From Mycolicibacterium doricum (GTDB lineage: Bacteria; Actinomycetota; Actinomycetes; Mycobacteriales; Mycobacteriaceae): a stretch of 64,000 bases of DNA. Positions within the stretch are counted from its first letter, which is position 1. Each line of letters starts with the position of its first letter. The position numbers and the translations under genes were made by a program. The notes beneath the pieces are model-generated. The model did not search any database and had not been told where the DNA came from. It worked only from the letters and a program-made list of their open reading frames with translations. Of the stretch, positions 37,357-47,345 are shown one piece after another. The stretch spans positions 3,286,001 through 3,350,000 of the forward strand of contig NZ_AP022605.1 of assembly GCF_010728155.1 (NCBI RefSeq), read 5' to 3'.

Positions 37357-38883
37357 TCACTTGGCGTGACGGCGAACAATCGGGAAGAGAATTGTCTCCC
37401 TAATTGACAGGCCGGTAAGCGCCATCAACAACCGGTCGACGCCCATTCCGGTACCAGTGGTCGGCGGCATGCCGTACTCCAATGCCGTCAGGAAATCGTC
37501 ATCGAGAATCATTGCCTCGTCGTCACCGGCGGCCGCCGCCCGCGCCTGTGCCTCGAATCGGTCCCGTTGAATTACCGGGTCGGTGAGTTCGGAATACCCG
37601 GTGGCCAACTCGAACTTGCGGACATACAGATCCCACTTCTCCGTGACGCCGGGCATGCTGCGATGCGACCGCGTCAGCGGGGTGGTCTCCACCGGGAAGT
37701 CCCGTACGAAGGTGGGCGCCCAGAGATCCTCGCCGACGGTGTGCTCCCACAGTTCCTCCACCAATTTCCCGTGGCCGTATCCGCGGTCCCGCGGAATCTC
37801 CATACCCAGTCGGTCGGCGATCCGCCAGAGTTCTTCGGCAGTGGTCTGCGGCGTGATCTCCTCACCCAGCGCCGCGGACAGCGACGGGTACATTTCCACC
37901 GACTCCCACTCGCCGTCGAGGTCGTAGACAGTACCATCTGCCAATGGCACTTGACGGGTGCCGATCGCCTCGTCGGCGACCTCCTGAATTAGTTCCCGGG
38001 TCATGACAGCGGAATCGTTGTAGTCGCCGTATGCCTGATAAGTCTCCAACATCGCGAATTCAGGGGAATGCGTTGAGTCGACACCTTCGTTTCGGAAGTT
38101 GCGATTGAGCTCGAAGACCTTCTCGAAACCGCCGACCAGGGCGCGCTTGAGGAACAGTTCCGGCGCGATGCGTAGGTATAGGTCCACGTCGAGCGCGTTG
38201 GAGTGCGTGACGAAGGGCCTGGCCGCCGCGCCGCCGGCCAGGGTCTGCAGCATGGGAGTCTCGAGTTCGAGGAATCCACGCCGCTCCAGCGCGTTGCGGA
38301 CAGCGCGTACGACGGCAACGCGTTGACGCGCGATGGTGCGGGCCTCGGGACGCACGATGAGATCGACGTAGCGTTGCCGCACGCGCGCCTCCTCGCTCAT
38401 CTCCCGGTGCGCAACCGGCAACGGTCTTAGCGACTTGGAGACGATTTGCCAAGAATCGACCAGCACAGACAGCTCGCCGCGACGCGAACTGATGACCTGC
38501 CCGTGCAGGAACACGATGTCACCCAGGTCGACGTCGGCTTTCCAGCTGTCGAGCGATTCCTGCCCCACTTCGGCGAGGCTGACCATGGCCTGGAGCTGCG
38601 TACCGTCACCTTCCTGGATAGTGGCGAAACACAGCTTCCCCGAGTCGCGGGCGAACACGACGCGGCCCGCGACGCCGACGACCTCTCCGGTCTGGGAGTC
38701 AACGGGCAGGTCCGGAAAAGCGGCCCGCACCTCGGCGAGGGTGTGCGTGCGGTCCACGGCCACCGGGTAGGGGTCGCGCCCGTCGGCCAGCAGACGCAAC
38801 CGCTTGGCCTGACGAATGCGGAACTGCTCGGGGATGTCAGGATCGTTCTCGGGCGTGTTGTCGCCGCCGGCGGTCGGTGTCAC
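37357..38883 (-). CDS. lysS: Lysyl-tRNA synthetase, class II
   Basis: A 508-aa class IIb synthetase charging tRNA-Lys. The N-terminal OB-fold ([23 protein letters not shown]) binds the anticodon; motif 1 is [23 protein letters not shown], motif 2 [29 protein letters not shown] and motif 3 [29 protein letters not shown] 38883 is chosen because it gives the family length; longer frames add unrelated sequence. This is the soluble housekeeping enzyme, not the LysX fusion that has an added membrane domain. Confidence 0.96.
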   Translation of the reverse strand: MTPTAGGDNTPENDPDIPEQFRIRQAKRLRLLADGRDPYPVAVDRTHTLAEVRAAFPDLPVDSQTGEVVGVAGRVVFARDSGKLCFATIQEGDGTQLQAMVSLAEVGQESLDSWKADVDLGDIVFLHGQVISSRRGELSVLVDSWQIVSKSLRPLPVAHREMSEEARVRQRYVDLIVRPEARTIARQRVAVVRAVRNALERRGFLELETPMLQTLAGGAAARPFVTHSNALDVDLYLRIAPELFLKRALVGGFEKVFELNRNFRNEGVDSTHSPEFAMLETYQAYGDYNDSAVMTRELIQEVADEAIGTRQVPLADGTVYDLDGEWESVEMYPSLSAALGEEITPQTTAEELWRIADRLGMEIPRDRGYGHGKLVEELWEHTVGEDLWAPTFVRDFPVETTPLTRSHRSMPGVTEKWDLYVRKFELATGYSELTDPVIQRDRFEAQARAAAAGDDEAMILDDDFLTALEYGMPPTTGTGMGVDRLLMALTGLSIRETILFPIVRRHAK

Positions 38884-39348
38884 GGGGTGCCAGCTTAATT
38901 GCTGTCTTTGCCACCACCCTGCACGCCGCAATCGTCGGCGGCGACCTCAGCGCCTTTGACGAACCGATGCGCAGCCGCATCGATCACGACGCCGTCGCCG
39001 CGCTAGCTGATCAGGCGCTCGACTGGCGGTTCAAGGGACTCCCGCCGAATGGTGGGGCGCCTCGCCCGCGCAGATCTGCGGGAGTCCGCGCGGAGCGCGG
39101 TCGAGCGGTTGGCCGCGCGGAGCGCGGTCGAGTGGTTGGCCGCGGCGTTCCAGACCGGCCAGGTGCCGGTGACCGCCGGGCGCAAGGCTGGGCCCGCATC
39201 ACCGCAGCGCGATGACGCGGCCGGTGGAGCAGCCAAGCCCGCGTCGCCATCGGGAATGGCTGCGCGCCTCGAATTGTCGAAGAATGTGAACCAGCACTCT
39301 CGGAATCCGAGCGTTGAACCACTGTGTGCATAGCGATCTTGACGAAGA
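38884..39348. other. 465-bp gap with a possible gene fragment
   Basis: Between lysS and the thioredoxin gene. On the plus strand, about 38940-39050 encodes SAFDEPMRSRIDHDAVAALADQALDWRFKGLPP, which resembles the very N-terminus of D-threonine aldolase/amino-acid-deaminase-like PLP proteins (LDWRFKGLPP type), but the homology stops at 39050 and low-complexity Arg-rich sequence follows, including a 27-bp direct repeat. I take it as a probable remnant; no intact gene is seen. Confidence 0.3.
39087..39140. repeat. 27-bp direct repeat, two copies
   Basis: Two adjacent 27-base units, each CGCGCGGAGCGCGGTCGAGY then GGTTGGC, differing only at the Y (C in the first copy, T in the second). Each contains CGCG-rich self-complementary sequence that could form a hairpin. 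No known element recognised. Confidence 0.7.
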
Positions 39349-39864
39349 ATGACCAGCATGGGTGACATGAGCACGGGCGAGAAAGAATTCGCAAGAAAGA
39401 CGACGACCGGGGACCATGCCGCCGCCGACTCGGCGGCCTCGGTCGTCCGTTGCCCGCACTGCGGGAAGTCCAACCGCGTCCGCCCCACCCCTCGGGGAAC
39501 GCCACGTTGCGGATCCTGTCACCGACCGCTGCCCTGGCTGGTGGAGGCTGCAGCGGCCACGTTCGACGCCGAGTTGCAGTCGTCGGTACCCGTCTTGGTG
39601 GACCTGTGGGCACCGTGGTGCGGCCCCTGCCGCGCAATGGCCCCCAACCTCGAAAAACTCGCACAGCAACGTGCCGGCCGGCTCAAGATCGTCAAACTCA
39701 ACGTCGATCAGGCCCCGTCGTCGGCTGCCCGCTTCCACGTGCAAGGCATCCCACTGCTGGTGCTGCACCGCGACGGTCGCGAGATCGGCCGCCTCGCCGG
39801 CGCCGTACCGCTGGCACAGCTACAGAACTGGGTGGACGGCCAGCTCAGCGAGGTTGACCGGTAG
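39349..39864 (+). CDS. Thioredoxin-2-like protein with N-terminal zinc ribbon
   Basis: A 171-aa thioredoxin-fold protein. A four-Cys zinc ribbon (VRCPHCGKSNRVRPTPRGTPRCGSCHRPL, two CxxC pairs) precedes the redox domain with active site DLWAPWCGPCRAMAP (WCGPC) and cis-Pro in VQGIPLLVLH. This is the Trx2/TrxC architecture, in E. coli linked to oxidative-stress response through the zinc centre. ATG 39349 is the first of several clustered ATGs (39349, 39358, 39367); the first 30 residues are unconserved. It is a single gene between lysS and coaX, not part of the usual gene order there. Confidence 0.87.
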   Translation: MTSMGDMSTGEKEFARKTTTGDHAAADSAASVVRCPHCGKSNRVRPTPRGTPRCGSCHRPLPWLVEAAAATFDAELQSSVPVLVDLWAPWCGPCRAMAPNLEKLAQQRAGRLKIVKLNVDQAPSSAARFHVQGIPLLVLHRDGREIGRLAGAVPLAQLQNWVDGQLSEVDR

Positions 39865-39997
39865 GAGGCCGGGAGGTGCCGGTATGACCTGAGCCACTGT
39901 GGAGGTTGGGCTGCTCCCTTCACCCGCTGCAGCACCCACCTTCTGGCTCGTCGCGCGAATCGGTGGGAGCCCGGCTCGGCCAGCCGCGTGCACAGTC

Positions 39998-40798
39998 CTA
40001 ACGTCGTCGCTGGCCCTCCCGGTTGCGTTCGAAGACCAACCGCAGGCCGTCGAGGGTGAGGTGACGGTCGTAGTGCGCGACCGTGTGCAGGTCCGGAAGC
40101 ACCAGCGGTGCGGTGTGACCGGTGGCGACCACCGCGACGTCGTTGCCGGAGAACCCGTCGACGTCTTCGCGGATTCGGTTTACCAGACCGTCGACCAGCC
40201 CGGCGAATCCGAACAGAGCGCCGGACTGCATGCACTCCACGGTGTTCTTCCCGATCACCGACCGCGGCCGGCTCAGTTCGACGCGGCGCAAGGCCGCCGA
40301 CCGGGCCGCTGCCGCATCCGAGGACACCTGCACTCCGGGCGCGATCGCACCTCCGAGGAACTCCCCCTTGGCCGAGACGACGTCGACGCAGATCGATGAG
40401 CCGAAGTCGACGACGATCGCGGCGCTGTCGAACCGGTGGTAGGCCGCCAGGCAGTTGACGATCCGGTCCGCACCGACCTCCTTGGGGTTGTCGACCAGCA
40501 GCGGGATGCCCGTGCGGACACCCGGTTCGATCATCACGTGCGGAACCGACGGCCAGTACTGTTCGAGCATCAGGCGGACCTCCTGCAACACCGATGGCAC
40601 CGTGGACAGCCCGGCGGCACCGGTGAGGCGCTCCGAGTCGTCACCGATCAGACCGTCGATGGTCAGCGCGAGTTCGTCGGCGGTGGCTTCGGATTCGGTC
40701 CGGATACGCCACTGCTGGACGACTTTCGCATGGTCGCCGGCTCCGGAGATCAGCCCGACGGTGGTGTGGGTGTTGCGGACGTCGATGGCGAGCAGCAC
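39998..40798 (-). CDS. coaX: Type III pantothenate kinase
   Basis: A 266-aa ASKHA-fold kinase phosphorylating pantothenate, the first step from vitamin B5 to CoA. It has the phosphate-1 motif [16 protein letters not shown] (Asp at residue 6), the substrate segment [30 protein letters not shown] (in place of the usual DFGTATT) and GGAIAPGV. In mycobacteria CoaA is the main pantothenate kinase and CoaX has been reported inactive in M. tuberculosis; the DFGSS substitution may matter. Third gene of panC-panD-coaX, 24 bases after panD. Confidence 0.92.
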   Translation of the reverse strand: MLLAIDVRNTHTTVGLISGAGDHAKVVQQWRIRTESEATADELALTIDGLIGDDSERLTGAAGLSTVPSVLQEVRLMLEQYWPSVPHVMIEPGVRTGIPLLVDNPKEVGADRIVNCLAAYHRFDSAAIVVDFGSSICVDVVSAKGEFLGGAIAPGVQVSSDAAAARSAALRRVELSRPRSVIGKNTVECMQSGALFGFAGLVDGLVNRIREDVDGFSGNDVAVVATGHTAPLVLPDLHTVAHYDRHLTLDGLRLVFERNREGQRRR

Positions 40799-40822
40799 TT
40801 CGCTACCTCGTCATCTCTCGGG

Positions 40823-41245
40823 TCACTTCGTTCCTGCTCTCCGGGGTGACATCAGGCCGTCGGCGGTGTCCGGTACCAGGGCTGGATCGCTGCCGAGGTG
40901 GACCTGCCTGTTGTCGGCGTCGACGAAGACCACCCGCGGCTGATATTCGCGTGCCTCGGCGTCCTCCATGGTGCCGTAGGCGATCACGATCACCAGATGC
41001 CCGGGGTGCACAAGGTGCGCTGCGGCGCCGTTGATTCCGATCACACCGCTGCCGCGGGCGCCGGTGATCGCGTAGGTCACCAATCGATTGCCGTTGTCGA
41101 TGTCCACGATCGTGACCTGCTCACCCTCGATGAGGTCGGCGGCGTCCATCAGCTCGGCGTCGATGGTGACAGAGCCGACGTAGTGCAGATCAGACTGCGT
41201 AACGGTGGCTCGATGGATCTTCGACTTCAGCATCGTGCGAAGCAT
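40823..41245 (-). CDS. panD: Aspartate 1-decarboxylase
   Basis: A 140-aa pyruvoyl enzyme making beta-alanine. The self-cleavage site Gly24-Ser25 is in [10 protein letters not shown], with catalytic Lys9 (KSKIHRATV) and Tyr58-type residues present. The longer C-terminal tail ([21 protein letters not shown]) is mycobacterial; this tail is where pyrazinamide-resistance changes cluster in M. tuberculosis. ATG 41245 shares one base with the panC stop (TGATG), and GGAGG lies inside the panC end, so PanC and PanD are coupled. Confidence 0.95.
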   Translation of the reverse strand: MLRTMLKSKIHRATVTQSDLHYVGSVTIDAELMDAADLIEGEQVTIVDIDNGNRLVTYAITGARGSGVIGINGAAAHLVHPGHLVIVIAYGTMEDAEAREYQPRVVFVDADNRQVHLGSDPALVPDTADGLMSPRRAGTK

Positions 41246-42186
41246 CAGTTCCTCCATGGCAGTTGATGGTCGGGAGACCCGACGCGGGGGTGGCCGTCGA
41301 TACCGCCCGAGGCGCCGATGTCGACGGCGATGTTGTCGAGCAGCCTGGTCCGGCCGAGGCGCGCCGCCACCAGCAGGCGAGCCGCCCCCTCGTACGGCGC
41401 CGGTCCCAGCATCGGATCACGAAGCTGCAGGTAGTCGACGTCGATGGTGGGAACCTCGTCGAGGACGGCGCGCGCGGCGTCCAGCGTGGCCGCCGCACCG
41501 TTGGACGCGGCGTACATCCCGGCCAACAGGGCGGCCGAAAGGGCGCCGGCGTGTTCGCGCTCGACCTCGTCGAGGTAGCGGTTGCGCGACGACAGGGCCA
41601 GGCCGTCCGCCTCGCGGACCGTCGGCACACCGACGATCTGGGTATCGATGTTGAGATCGGTCACCATTTGCCGGATCAGCACCAACTGCTGGTAATCCTT
41701 CTCCCCGAAGAGCGCCCGGTCGGGCCGCACGATCTGCAGCAGCTTGCACACCACCGTGAGAACCCCCGCGAAGTGCCCTGGGCGCAAGGCTCCTTCGAGC
41801 TCGTCGCCGAGCGGACCGGGATGAACCGACGTCCGGGTGCCGTCGGGATACATGTCGGCGACCGTGGGGGTGAACGCGATCTCTACACCCTCCTCCCGCA
41901 GGGCAGCGAGGTCGTCGTCGAGGGTGCGTGGATAGGCGTCGAGGTCCTCCCCCGGTCCGAACTGCAGCGGGTTGACGAAGATGGACACGACGACCACCGC
42001 ACCCTGCACCCGTCTGGCGGTCCGGACCAGCTTCAGGTGACCTTCGTGCAACGCCCCCATCGTCGGGACGAGGACCACGCGGCGCCCCGTGGTTCGCAGT
42101 GCGCGGGACACGTCGGCGACGTCACGCGGAGTCCGGTAGACGTTGAGTTGGCCTCTGGCGAATTGTGCCGGCCGGCGGGTGATCAT
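41245..42186 (-). CDS. panC: Pantothenate synthetase
   Basis: A 313-aa enzyme joining pantoate and beta-alanine with ATP. HIGH-type motif [24 protein letters not shown] (pantoate site), [16 protein letters not shown] (KMSKS-like region) and the SSRNRYL substrate motif are all present. ATG 42186 overlaps the stop of the upstream Rossmann-type gene by four bases. With panD it supplies the CoA pathway. Confidence 0.95.
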   Translation of the reverse strand: MITRRPAQFARGQLNVYRTPRDVADVSRALRTTGRRVVLVPTMGALHEGHLKLVRTARRVQGAVVVVSIFVNPLQFGPGEDLDAYPRTLDDDLAALREEGVEIAFTPTVADMYPDGTRTSVHPGPLGDELEGALRPGHFAGVLTVVCKLLQIVRPDRALFGEKDYQQLVLIRQMVTDLNIDTQIVGVPTVREADGLALSSRNRYLDEVEREHAGALSAALLAGMYAASNGAAATLDAARAVLDEVPTIDVDYLQLRDPMLGPAPYEGAARLLVAARLGRTRLLDNIAVDIGASGGIDGHPRVGSPDHQLPWRN

Positions 42187-43124
42187 GACTGCGCCGCCAG
42201 GACCGCGAACACGTCGTCGGATGCGTGCGCCCGCTGCGCGGTACGCCGGGAATTGGTCCGATACGCCTCTGCGATTTCGGGGTTCACCTCGGCGAGCGCA
42301 CGCAGATGCGCACCGATCGCCGGGGCGTCGCCACGCGCCACCGGACCGGTCAGGGCGGCCTGACCGCGCTGCAGCGCGTTCTCCAGCGATGCCCTGGCCA
42401 GTGGGGCGATCACGCGCTCGGCGATCCCACCCGGTGTGTCCCCGACGAGTTCTTGACCCAACAGCTCCTGGCCCCACAGTGCGGACCGCAGAGCCTCGAC
42501 GGCGTCGAGGATCACAGTGGTGACGTGATTACCTGCATGCGCCAGCGCCGCGTGGTACAGCGGGCGGGCGTCTTCACGAACCCGGAACGGCTCGCCGCCG
42601 ATCTCCAACACCAACGACTGCGCGATCGCGTATCCGACGTCGTCGGCGGCGGTCACGCCGAAGCACGCGTCGGACAACCGAGCGACGTCCTCGTCAGCTC
42701 CGGTGAAGGTCATGGCCGGGTGGATGGCCAGCGGTGTGCACCCGCGTTCACCGAGCGGCGCGAGGACGCCGACCCCGTTCGCACCGGAGGTGTGCGCGAC
42801 GATCGCCCCGGGCCGGACCGCGCCGGTGGCGGCCAGACCGGAGACCACCGCGGCCAGTTCGGCGTCGGGAACCGCCAGCAGCAGCAATTCGGCACGGCCC
42901 GCGACGTCGTGGATCGGCATCACCGCACTGTCGGGCAGTCGGCGCTGGGCACGCCGGCGGGAAGCCTGCGAGATGGCGCTATATGCGACGACGACGTGGC
43001 CGGCGCGCTCCAGCGCGACACCCAACGCGGTGCCCACCCGGCCGGCGGAGATGATGCCGACCGACAGCCGAGCCGGGCGGAGTCCGTCGGGCGGACCCCA
43101 CGACGGTACTGAGGGCTGCTCCAT
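42183..43124 (-). CDS. Rossmann-fold DUF2520 protein (Rv3603c-like)
   Basis: A 313-aa NAD(P)-binding protein. N-terminal dinucleotide fold [32 protein letters not shown] with a GxGxxG-like loop, then [12 protein letters not shown] and [10 protein letters not shown], and a helical C-terminal domain as in ketopantoate reductase-like families (DUF2520). Directly upstream of and overlapping panC, so a pantoate-related role is tempting, since panE is often missing; this is inference only. Equivalent of Rv3603c by position. Confidence 0.85.
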   Translation of the reverse strand: MEQPSVPSWGPPDGLRPARLSVGIISAGRVGTALGVALERAGHVVVAYSAISQASRRRAQRRLPDSAVMPIHDVAGRAELLLLAVPDAELAAVVSGLAATGAVRPGAIVAHTSGANGVGVLAPLGERGCTPLAIHPAMTFTGADEDVARLSDACFGVTAADDVGYAIAQSLVLEIGGEPFRVREDARPLYHAALAHAGNHVTTVILDAVEALRSALWGQELLGQELVGDTPGGIAERVIAPLARASLENALQRGQAALTGPVARGDAPAIGAHLRALAEVNPEIAEAYRTNSRRTAQRAHASDDVFAVLAAQS

Positions 43125-43207
43125 TACCGGCGACCTCGCAAGTCTTGAGTTCTCGTTACGTTCCGGTCCTTCGTGCTCGGGTACCGGACGGTCGCTAGCA
43201 GATTAGC

Positions 43208-44413
43208 TCACGGCTCGCGGCGCCGACGACCACCGCCGGTGGGGTTGGCCTGCAGCCGCGCGAGCAATTCGGCGACGGACTGACCGCCGGTGTCCTCGAG
43301 GCTGCGCCGACGCCGGGCGTGCGCCTCGTCGGCAGTCTCCTGTGGACCTTGCACAGGCCCGGACCTCGGCACCGCGGACTCGGCCTCGCCGCCGTCGCCC
43401 GGCGGGGAGTGCCTGCCGCGGCGCGGTTCGGGCGGCGGCGGGGTCGGGGGTTCCTGCGCGCGCCGTCGTCCGACGTACTCCGGCGGCGGCTCCTGGGCGT
43501 GCGCGGGCCGCTCCCACGCGACGGGGGGCTCCGACAGCCGCGAGATTCCTGGATTGGTGTCGGGGTCGGGGTCGGGCTGTAAGAGCGGCTCACCTGTCGG
43601 CTCGCGACGCGGCGGCGGGCTCGGCGCGGCGGCGGGAGCCGCCCACGCCGGCGCCTCCCCTGGCAGGGACGCTTCTTCCGCACGGCGCCGCCGAGGGCGC
43701 GGCTCTTCTTGGGTCTGGGGTTTCGCTTCCGAGGGGCGGCGGTGGGCACCGCCGAACCCTGGGGGCGGTGACGCCACATCTGGTTCGGGCGGATGCGGTT
43801 CGGCGGGCACGTCGATGATGGGGCTTTCCTCGGTGCGCGACTCGCTCTGCCCGACGTCGGCGTTGCGGAGCATCTCGTCGAGCCTGCTGCTGCTCACACG
43901 ACCGGTGGTCTCGGTGTCCGGCGCCCAATCGCGGTAGGCGCGCACGGTGGTGCGGTCGTGCTCGATCGCCGGTCGATGCGCCAGGTCGGTGTCGAACAGA
44001 ATCTCCAGATTGGTTCGCAACGCGGCGAGTTCGGCCCGCAGGGCGGCCACCTCGTCAGCGGCCTGCGCCTGCAGTTCGCTGGCCAGTTCTCGGCGCAGCT
44101 GTGTCTCCACCGTCAGCTCGTACTCGCGGCGCGCCGAGATTTCGCGGTCCAGTTGGAGGTCGTAGACCAGTTTGAGATCGCGCGCCTTGGCTTGGTCCTG
44201 ATCGCTTTGCCGGCGATAGATCACCGAGACGAACGCCGCGGCCACCGCCGCCCACAAAGCCAGGATGACAGCGAGTTTCAGCAACTCCACCCGGTTGGTG
44301 AACACCAGCGCAGAACTTGCCGCGATCGCCAGCACCAGCAACACTGTCAGCAGCATCCAGCCCGGCCTGCGATTGCCGCGCCGGGCGCGCGGTCCGCGGG
44401 GCAGGACAGTCAT
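43208..44413 (-). CDS. Membrane protein with coiled coil and long disordered tail (Rv3604c-like)
   Basis: A 401-aa protein. Two membrane helices lie near the N-terminus (WMLLTVLLVLAIAASSALVFT; LAVILALWAAVAAAFVSVIY), then a predicted coiled coil (residues about 75-150: DREISARREYELTVETQLRR ... DEVAALRAELAALRTNLEIL), then 200 residues of Pro/Glu/Arg-rich low complexity ending in a conserved short motif QSVAELLARLQA. ATG 44413 opens directly before the basic anchor. It resembles divisome- or Wag31-linked membrane proteins in shape; function is unknown. Position equals Rv3604c, with the DUF3180 gene upstream in the same direction. Confidence 0.82.
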   Translation of the reverse strand: MTVLPRGPRARRGNRRPGWMLLTVLLVLAIAASSALVFTNRVELLKLAVILALWAAVAAAFVSVIYRRQSDQDQAKARDLKLVYDLQLDREISARREYELTVETQLRRELASELQAQAADEVAALRAELAALRTNLEILFDTDLAHRPAIEHDRTTVRAYRDWAPDTETTGRVSSSRLDEMLRNADVGQSESRTEESPIIDVPAEPHPPEPDVASPPPGFGGAHRRPSEAKPQTQEEPRPRRRRAEEASLPGEAPAWAAPAAAPSPPPRREPTGEPLLQPDPDPDTNPGISRLSEPPVAWERPAHAQEPPPEYVGRRRAQEPPTPPPPEPRRGRHSPPGDGGEAESAVPRSGPVQGPQETADEAHARRRRSLEDTGGQSVAELLARLQANPTGGGRRRREP

Positions 44414-44489
44414 GGGCCGACTGTACCGCCACAGGTCACCGAGCGTGTCGACCCGCGCGGCGATTCCACTGCCCACCTCGGGGAGCTGT

Positions 44490-44969
44490 TCAGGCCGCCG
44501 GTGTGTCGGGGTCCTCGGGCCGCTCGGGCGGCGACTTGCAGCAATTCTGCAGCCAGAGACCGGCGGTCGTCAGCGCCAGTGCGCTGACCGCCGCGATCAC
44601 CACACCCGGCGTGTCCGCACCGGCCGCCCGCAGTGCGCCGCGCTGCGGCAAGATCTGCACCAGGACCCCCGCCCACCAGCCGAGAACCGGGGCGCCGACC
44701 CATGCCGACGCCTTCGCGATCACGACGGAGCGGGCCACCGCCAGCGGATGCAGGCGGCCGGGACCGTCGCCGATCTCACCGTCGCGGATTTTGTTGCGCA
44801 CGTTGACCCCCCACGCCGCAATCGCGACGGCGACGCCGAGCAGCGGTAAGCCGGTGAACACGGTGATAGGCGGGAACAGCCTCGGATAGGCCAGCAGCGC
44901 GGCGAAGTACCCGCCGATGCCCGCGATGAGAACCGCGGCCGCAAGGTCGCGTTTACGGGTCGGGCCCAT
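44490..44969 (-). CDS. DUF3180 membrane protein (Rv3605c-like)
   Basis: A 159-aa protein with four hydrophobic helices (AAAVLIAGIGGYFAALLAYPRLF; VFTGLPLLGVAVAIAAWGVNV; VVIAKASAWVGAPVLGWWAGVLV; GVVIAAVSALALTTAGLWLQ). This matches the actinobacterial DUF3180 family, found next to folK in many genomes; function unknown. Its ATG shares one base with the folK stop (TGATG), so it is translated from the folate operon. Confidence 0.88.
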   Translation of the reverse strand: MGPTRKRDLAAAVLIAGIGGYFAALLAYPRLFPPITVFTGLPLLGVAVAIAAWGVNVRNKIRDGEIGDGPGRLHPLAVARSVVIAKASAWVGAPVLGWWAGVLVQILPQRGALRAAGADTPGVVIAAVSALALTTAGLWLQNCCKSPPERPEDPDTPAA

Positions 44970-45499
44970 CAGTCGGCCACGATCTCCGTGCGCAGTGCCA
45001 GGTCGGTCAGCCGCACGCCCGCAGGCTCGGCGGGGTCGAGTTCCTCGAGCCACCGTGCGACAGGCCGCGTCGTGTCCGCCACCGTCAACGTCGCATCGGG
45101 TTCGGCCGCCAGCCACGGCATCAGGACGAACGCCCGCAGATGCGCGTACGGATGCGGCAGCGTCAGTTGCGCGGCGCCGGAACGCATTTCGATGCCCCCG
45201 TCGTGGCAGGTGATGATGTCGACGTCGAGCGTGCGCGGCCCCCACGGCTGCCCGCGGACCCGGGCGGCCGCCTGCTCGAGCTGCTGTGCCCGGCGCAGCC
45301 AACCATGGCAGTCCCGGTCGGGATCGTCGGCGATCAGCACCGCGTTGAGGAACGCCCCCTGTTCGACACCGCCCCACGCCTCGGTCTCGTAAATCGGTGA
45401 CACCGAGCGTACCGCCGACCCGAGACCGTCGACGACCGACTGCAGCCGCGCCAGGCGATCACCGACGTTCGACCCGATGGACAGCACGACCCTGCTCAC
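44969..45499 (-). CDS. folK: 2-amino-4-hydroxy-6-hydroxymethyldihydropteridine pyrophosphokinase
   Basis: A 176-aa HPPK that transfers pyrophosphate from ATP to the pterin before FolP. The signature SIGSNVGDR is at the start, [11 protein letters not shown] in loop 2, and [17 protein letters not shown] contains the metal-binding Dx[19 protein letters not shown] is also conserved. It overlaps folB by four bases. Confidence 0.95.
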   Translation of the reverse strand: MSRVVLSIGSNVGDRLARLQSVVDGLGSAVRSVSPIYETEAWGGVEQGAFLNAVLIADDPDRDCHGWLRRAQQLEQAAARVRGQPWGPRTLDVDIITCHDGGIEMRSGAAQLTLPHPYAHLRAFVLMPWLAAEPDATLTVADTTRPVARWLEELDPAEPAGVRLTDLALRTEIVAD

Positions 45500-45873
45500 G
45501 TGCGCTCCTCACGTCCGCGCGTCCGGTGCGCCACCACTGCGACGTCGGCGAAGTTCAGCGGAATCGGCGCTTGCGGTTTGTGCACCACCACCTCGACGGC
45601 CTCGACGCGTGGATCCTTCATGACGTCCTCGGCGATCTCCGCCGCGACCGTCTCGATGAGATCGCGCGGCGGGCCCGAGATGATGTCGTACGCGCGCTGC
45701 GCGAGCGCGCCGTAGTCCACGGTGTCGTCCAGGTCGTCGCTGGACGCCGCGGCCTTCAGGTCGAGCCACACGGTCAGGTCGATCACGAAGTCCTGACCGT
45801 CACGGCGCTCGTGGTCCAAGACGCCGTGGTTGCCGCGTACGGCCAGCCCGCGCAGCTCGATCCGGTCAGTCAC
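45496..45873 (-). CDS. folB: Dihydroneopterin aldolase
   Basis: A 125-aa tunnelling-fold enzyme converting dihydroneopterin to hydroxymethyl-dihydropterin. Diagnostic residues: [21 protein letters not shown] (catalytic Glu), [13 protein letters not shown] and [31 protein letters not shown] with the catalytic Lys. GTG 45873 overlaps the folP stop (GTGA). Confidence 0.94.
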   Translation of the reverse strand: MTDRIELRGLAVRGNHGVLDHERRDGQDFVIDLTVWLDLKAAASSDDLDDTVDYGALAQRAYDIISGPPRDLIETVAAEIAEDVMKDPRVEAVEVVVHKPQAPIPLNFADVAVVAHRTRGREERT

Positions 45874-46697
45874 TGCCCACCTCCCTCCCAGGCCCCCACC
45901 ACTTTCACGGCGTCGACCGAGGCACGCACGTCGTGCACCCGTACACCCCACGCCCCGTGTAGTGCGGCCAGCGCGGAGATCACCGCGGTGGCCGTCTCCC
46001 GACCGTCGGGGGGACGCACCGCGCCGTAGGCGTCGGCGAGCAGCGCACCGAGGAACCGTTTGCGTGACGCTCCGACCAGTACCGGGATATCCGTCGCCAC
46101 GAGCTCGGGCAGCGCGTGCAGCAGCGCCCAGTTGTGTTGTCCGGTCTTGGCGAATCCTAGGCCCGGGTCGATGATCAGGTTCATCGGATCCACGCCTGCG
46201 GTGACCGCGGCGTCCGCACTGGCCAGCAGTTCCGCGCGCACCTCGCCCACCACGTCCCCGTACACCGGCACCTGGTGTGGGCGCTCGGTGGCGACCGACC
46301 GCCAGTGCATCAGGATCCACGGCACCCGGGCGTCCGCGACCACCCGAGCCATGTCCGGATCGGCCCGGCCGCCGGACACGTCGTTGACGATCGCGGCGCC
46401 GTGGTCGAGGGCGGCACTCGCGACGCGGGCGCGCATCGTATCGATGCTCACGGTGATCCCCGCCGCGGCGAGCGCTTCGACCACCGGGATGATCCGGGCG
46501 GCTTCGACATCCGGGGCGACCCGGGTGGCGCCCGGCCGGGTCGACTCGCCGCCGACGTCGATGATCGCCGCGCCCTCGGCGGCCAGCGCCATCCCGTGTG
46601 CGACGGCGTGGCCGGGATCGAGGAACCGGCCGCCGTCGGAGAAGGAGTCGTCGGTGACATTGACGACCCCCACCACCTGCACCGCGTTGGCGCTCAC
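45870..46697 (-). CDS. folP: Dihydropteroate synthase
   Basis: A 275-aa TIM-barrel enzyme joining pterin pyrophosphate and p-aminobenzoate; the sulfonamide target. Signature [20 protein letters not shown] and [19 protein letters not shown] (pABA-binding loops), [26 protein letters not shown] and SRKRFLG are all intact. GTG 46697 overlaps the folE stop by four bases. The length and loop 1-2 sequence fit the functional FolP1 rather than the divergent FolP2 paralogue. Confidence 0.95.
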   Translation of the reverse strand: MSANAVQVVGVVNVTDDSFSDGGRFLDPGHAVAHGMALAAEGAAIIDVGGESTRPGATRVAPDVEAARIIPVVEALAAAGITVSIDTMRARVASAALDHGAAIVNDVSGGRADPDMARVVADARVPWILMHWRSVATERPHQVPVYGDVVGEVRAELLASADAAVTAGVDPMNLIIDPGLGFAKTGQHNWALLHALPELVATDIPVLVGASRKRFLGALLADAYGAVRPPDGRETATAVISALAALHGAWGVRVHDVRASVDAVKVVGAWEGGGQ

Positions 46698-47299
46698 TTG
46701 CGCAAGATCAGATCCAGCGCCTCGGCCCGCGAAGCTTTGTCGGTCTTGAACTGGCCGCGGACCGCGGAGGTGGTGGTGGTGGCGCCGGGCTTGCGTACAC
46801 CGCGCATGGCCATACAGAGGTGTTCGGCTTCCATGACGACGATCACTCCGCGAGGGTCGAGTTTGCGCATCAGCGCGTCGGCGACCTGGCCGGTCAGCCG
46901 CTCTTGGACCTGCGGCCGCTTCGCGTACAGGTCGACAACCCGCGCGAGTTTCGACAACCCCGTCACCCGGCCGTCGACGCCCGGGATGTATCCGACGTGC
47001 GCCACCCCGTGGAACGCCACGAGGTGGTGCTCGCATGTTGAGTACATCGGGATGTCCTTGACCAGCACCATCTCGTCGTGCTGCTCGTCGAAGGTGGTGT
47101 TGAGGACGTCATCGGGATCGGTGTAGAGGCCCGCAAACATCTCCCGGTACGCCCGCGCGACCCGAGCCGGGGTGTCCACCAGCCCCGGGCGGTCCGGATC
47201 CTCCCCGACCGAGATCAGCAGTTCGCGCACCGCGGCTTCGGCGCGCGGTTGGTCGAACTCGGCGATCTTGACCGTCGCCGAACCGTACGCCCGCGTCAT
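46694..47299 (-). CDS. folE: GTP cyclohydrolase I
   Basis: A 201-aa tunnelling-fold enzyme making dihydroneopterin triphosphate from GTP, the first folate step. Zinc ligands are Cys and His in [14 protein letters not shown] and Cys in [28 protein letters not shown] is the other hallmark. ATG 47299 with GGGAGG five bases upstream. Start of the folE-folP-folB-folK run, 46 bases after ftsH. Confidence 0.95.
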   Translation of the reverse strand: MTRAYGSATVKIAEFDQPRAEAAVRELLISVGEDPDRPGLVDTPARVARAYREMFAGLYTDPDDVLNTTFDEQHDEMVLVKDIPMYSTCEHHLVAFHGVAHVGYIPGVDGRVTGLSKLARVVDLYAKRPQVQERLTGQVADALMRKLDPRGVIVVMEAEHLCMAMRGVRKPGATTTTSAVRGQFKTDKASRAEALDLILRK

Positions 47300-47306
47300 C
47301 GATGCC

Positions 47307-47342
47307 TCCCGTGTGAACTCCCGTGTGAACTCCCGTGTGAAG
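47307..47342 (-). repeat. 12-bp tandem repeat (three copies) in the ftsH-folE gap
   Basis: Three copies of TCCCGTGTGAAC (the last ending in G) fill nearly all of the 46 bases between the ftsH stop and folE start. On the coding strand each unit contains an ACGGGAG purine stretch; the last is extended to GGGAGG and forms the folE ribosome-binding site. Copy number could alter the spacing or local structure of the ftsH-folE junction. Confidence 0.85.
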
Positions 47343-47345
47343 TTG

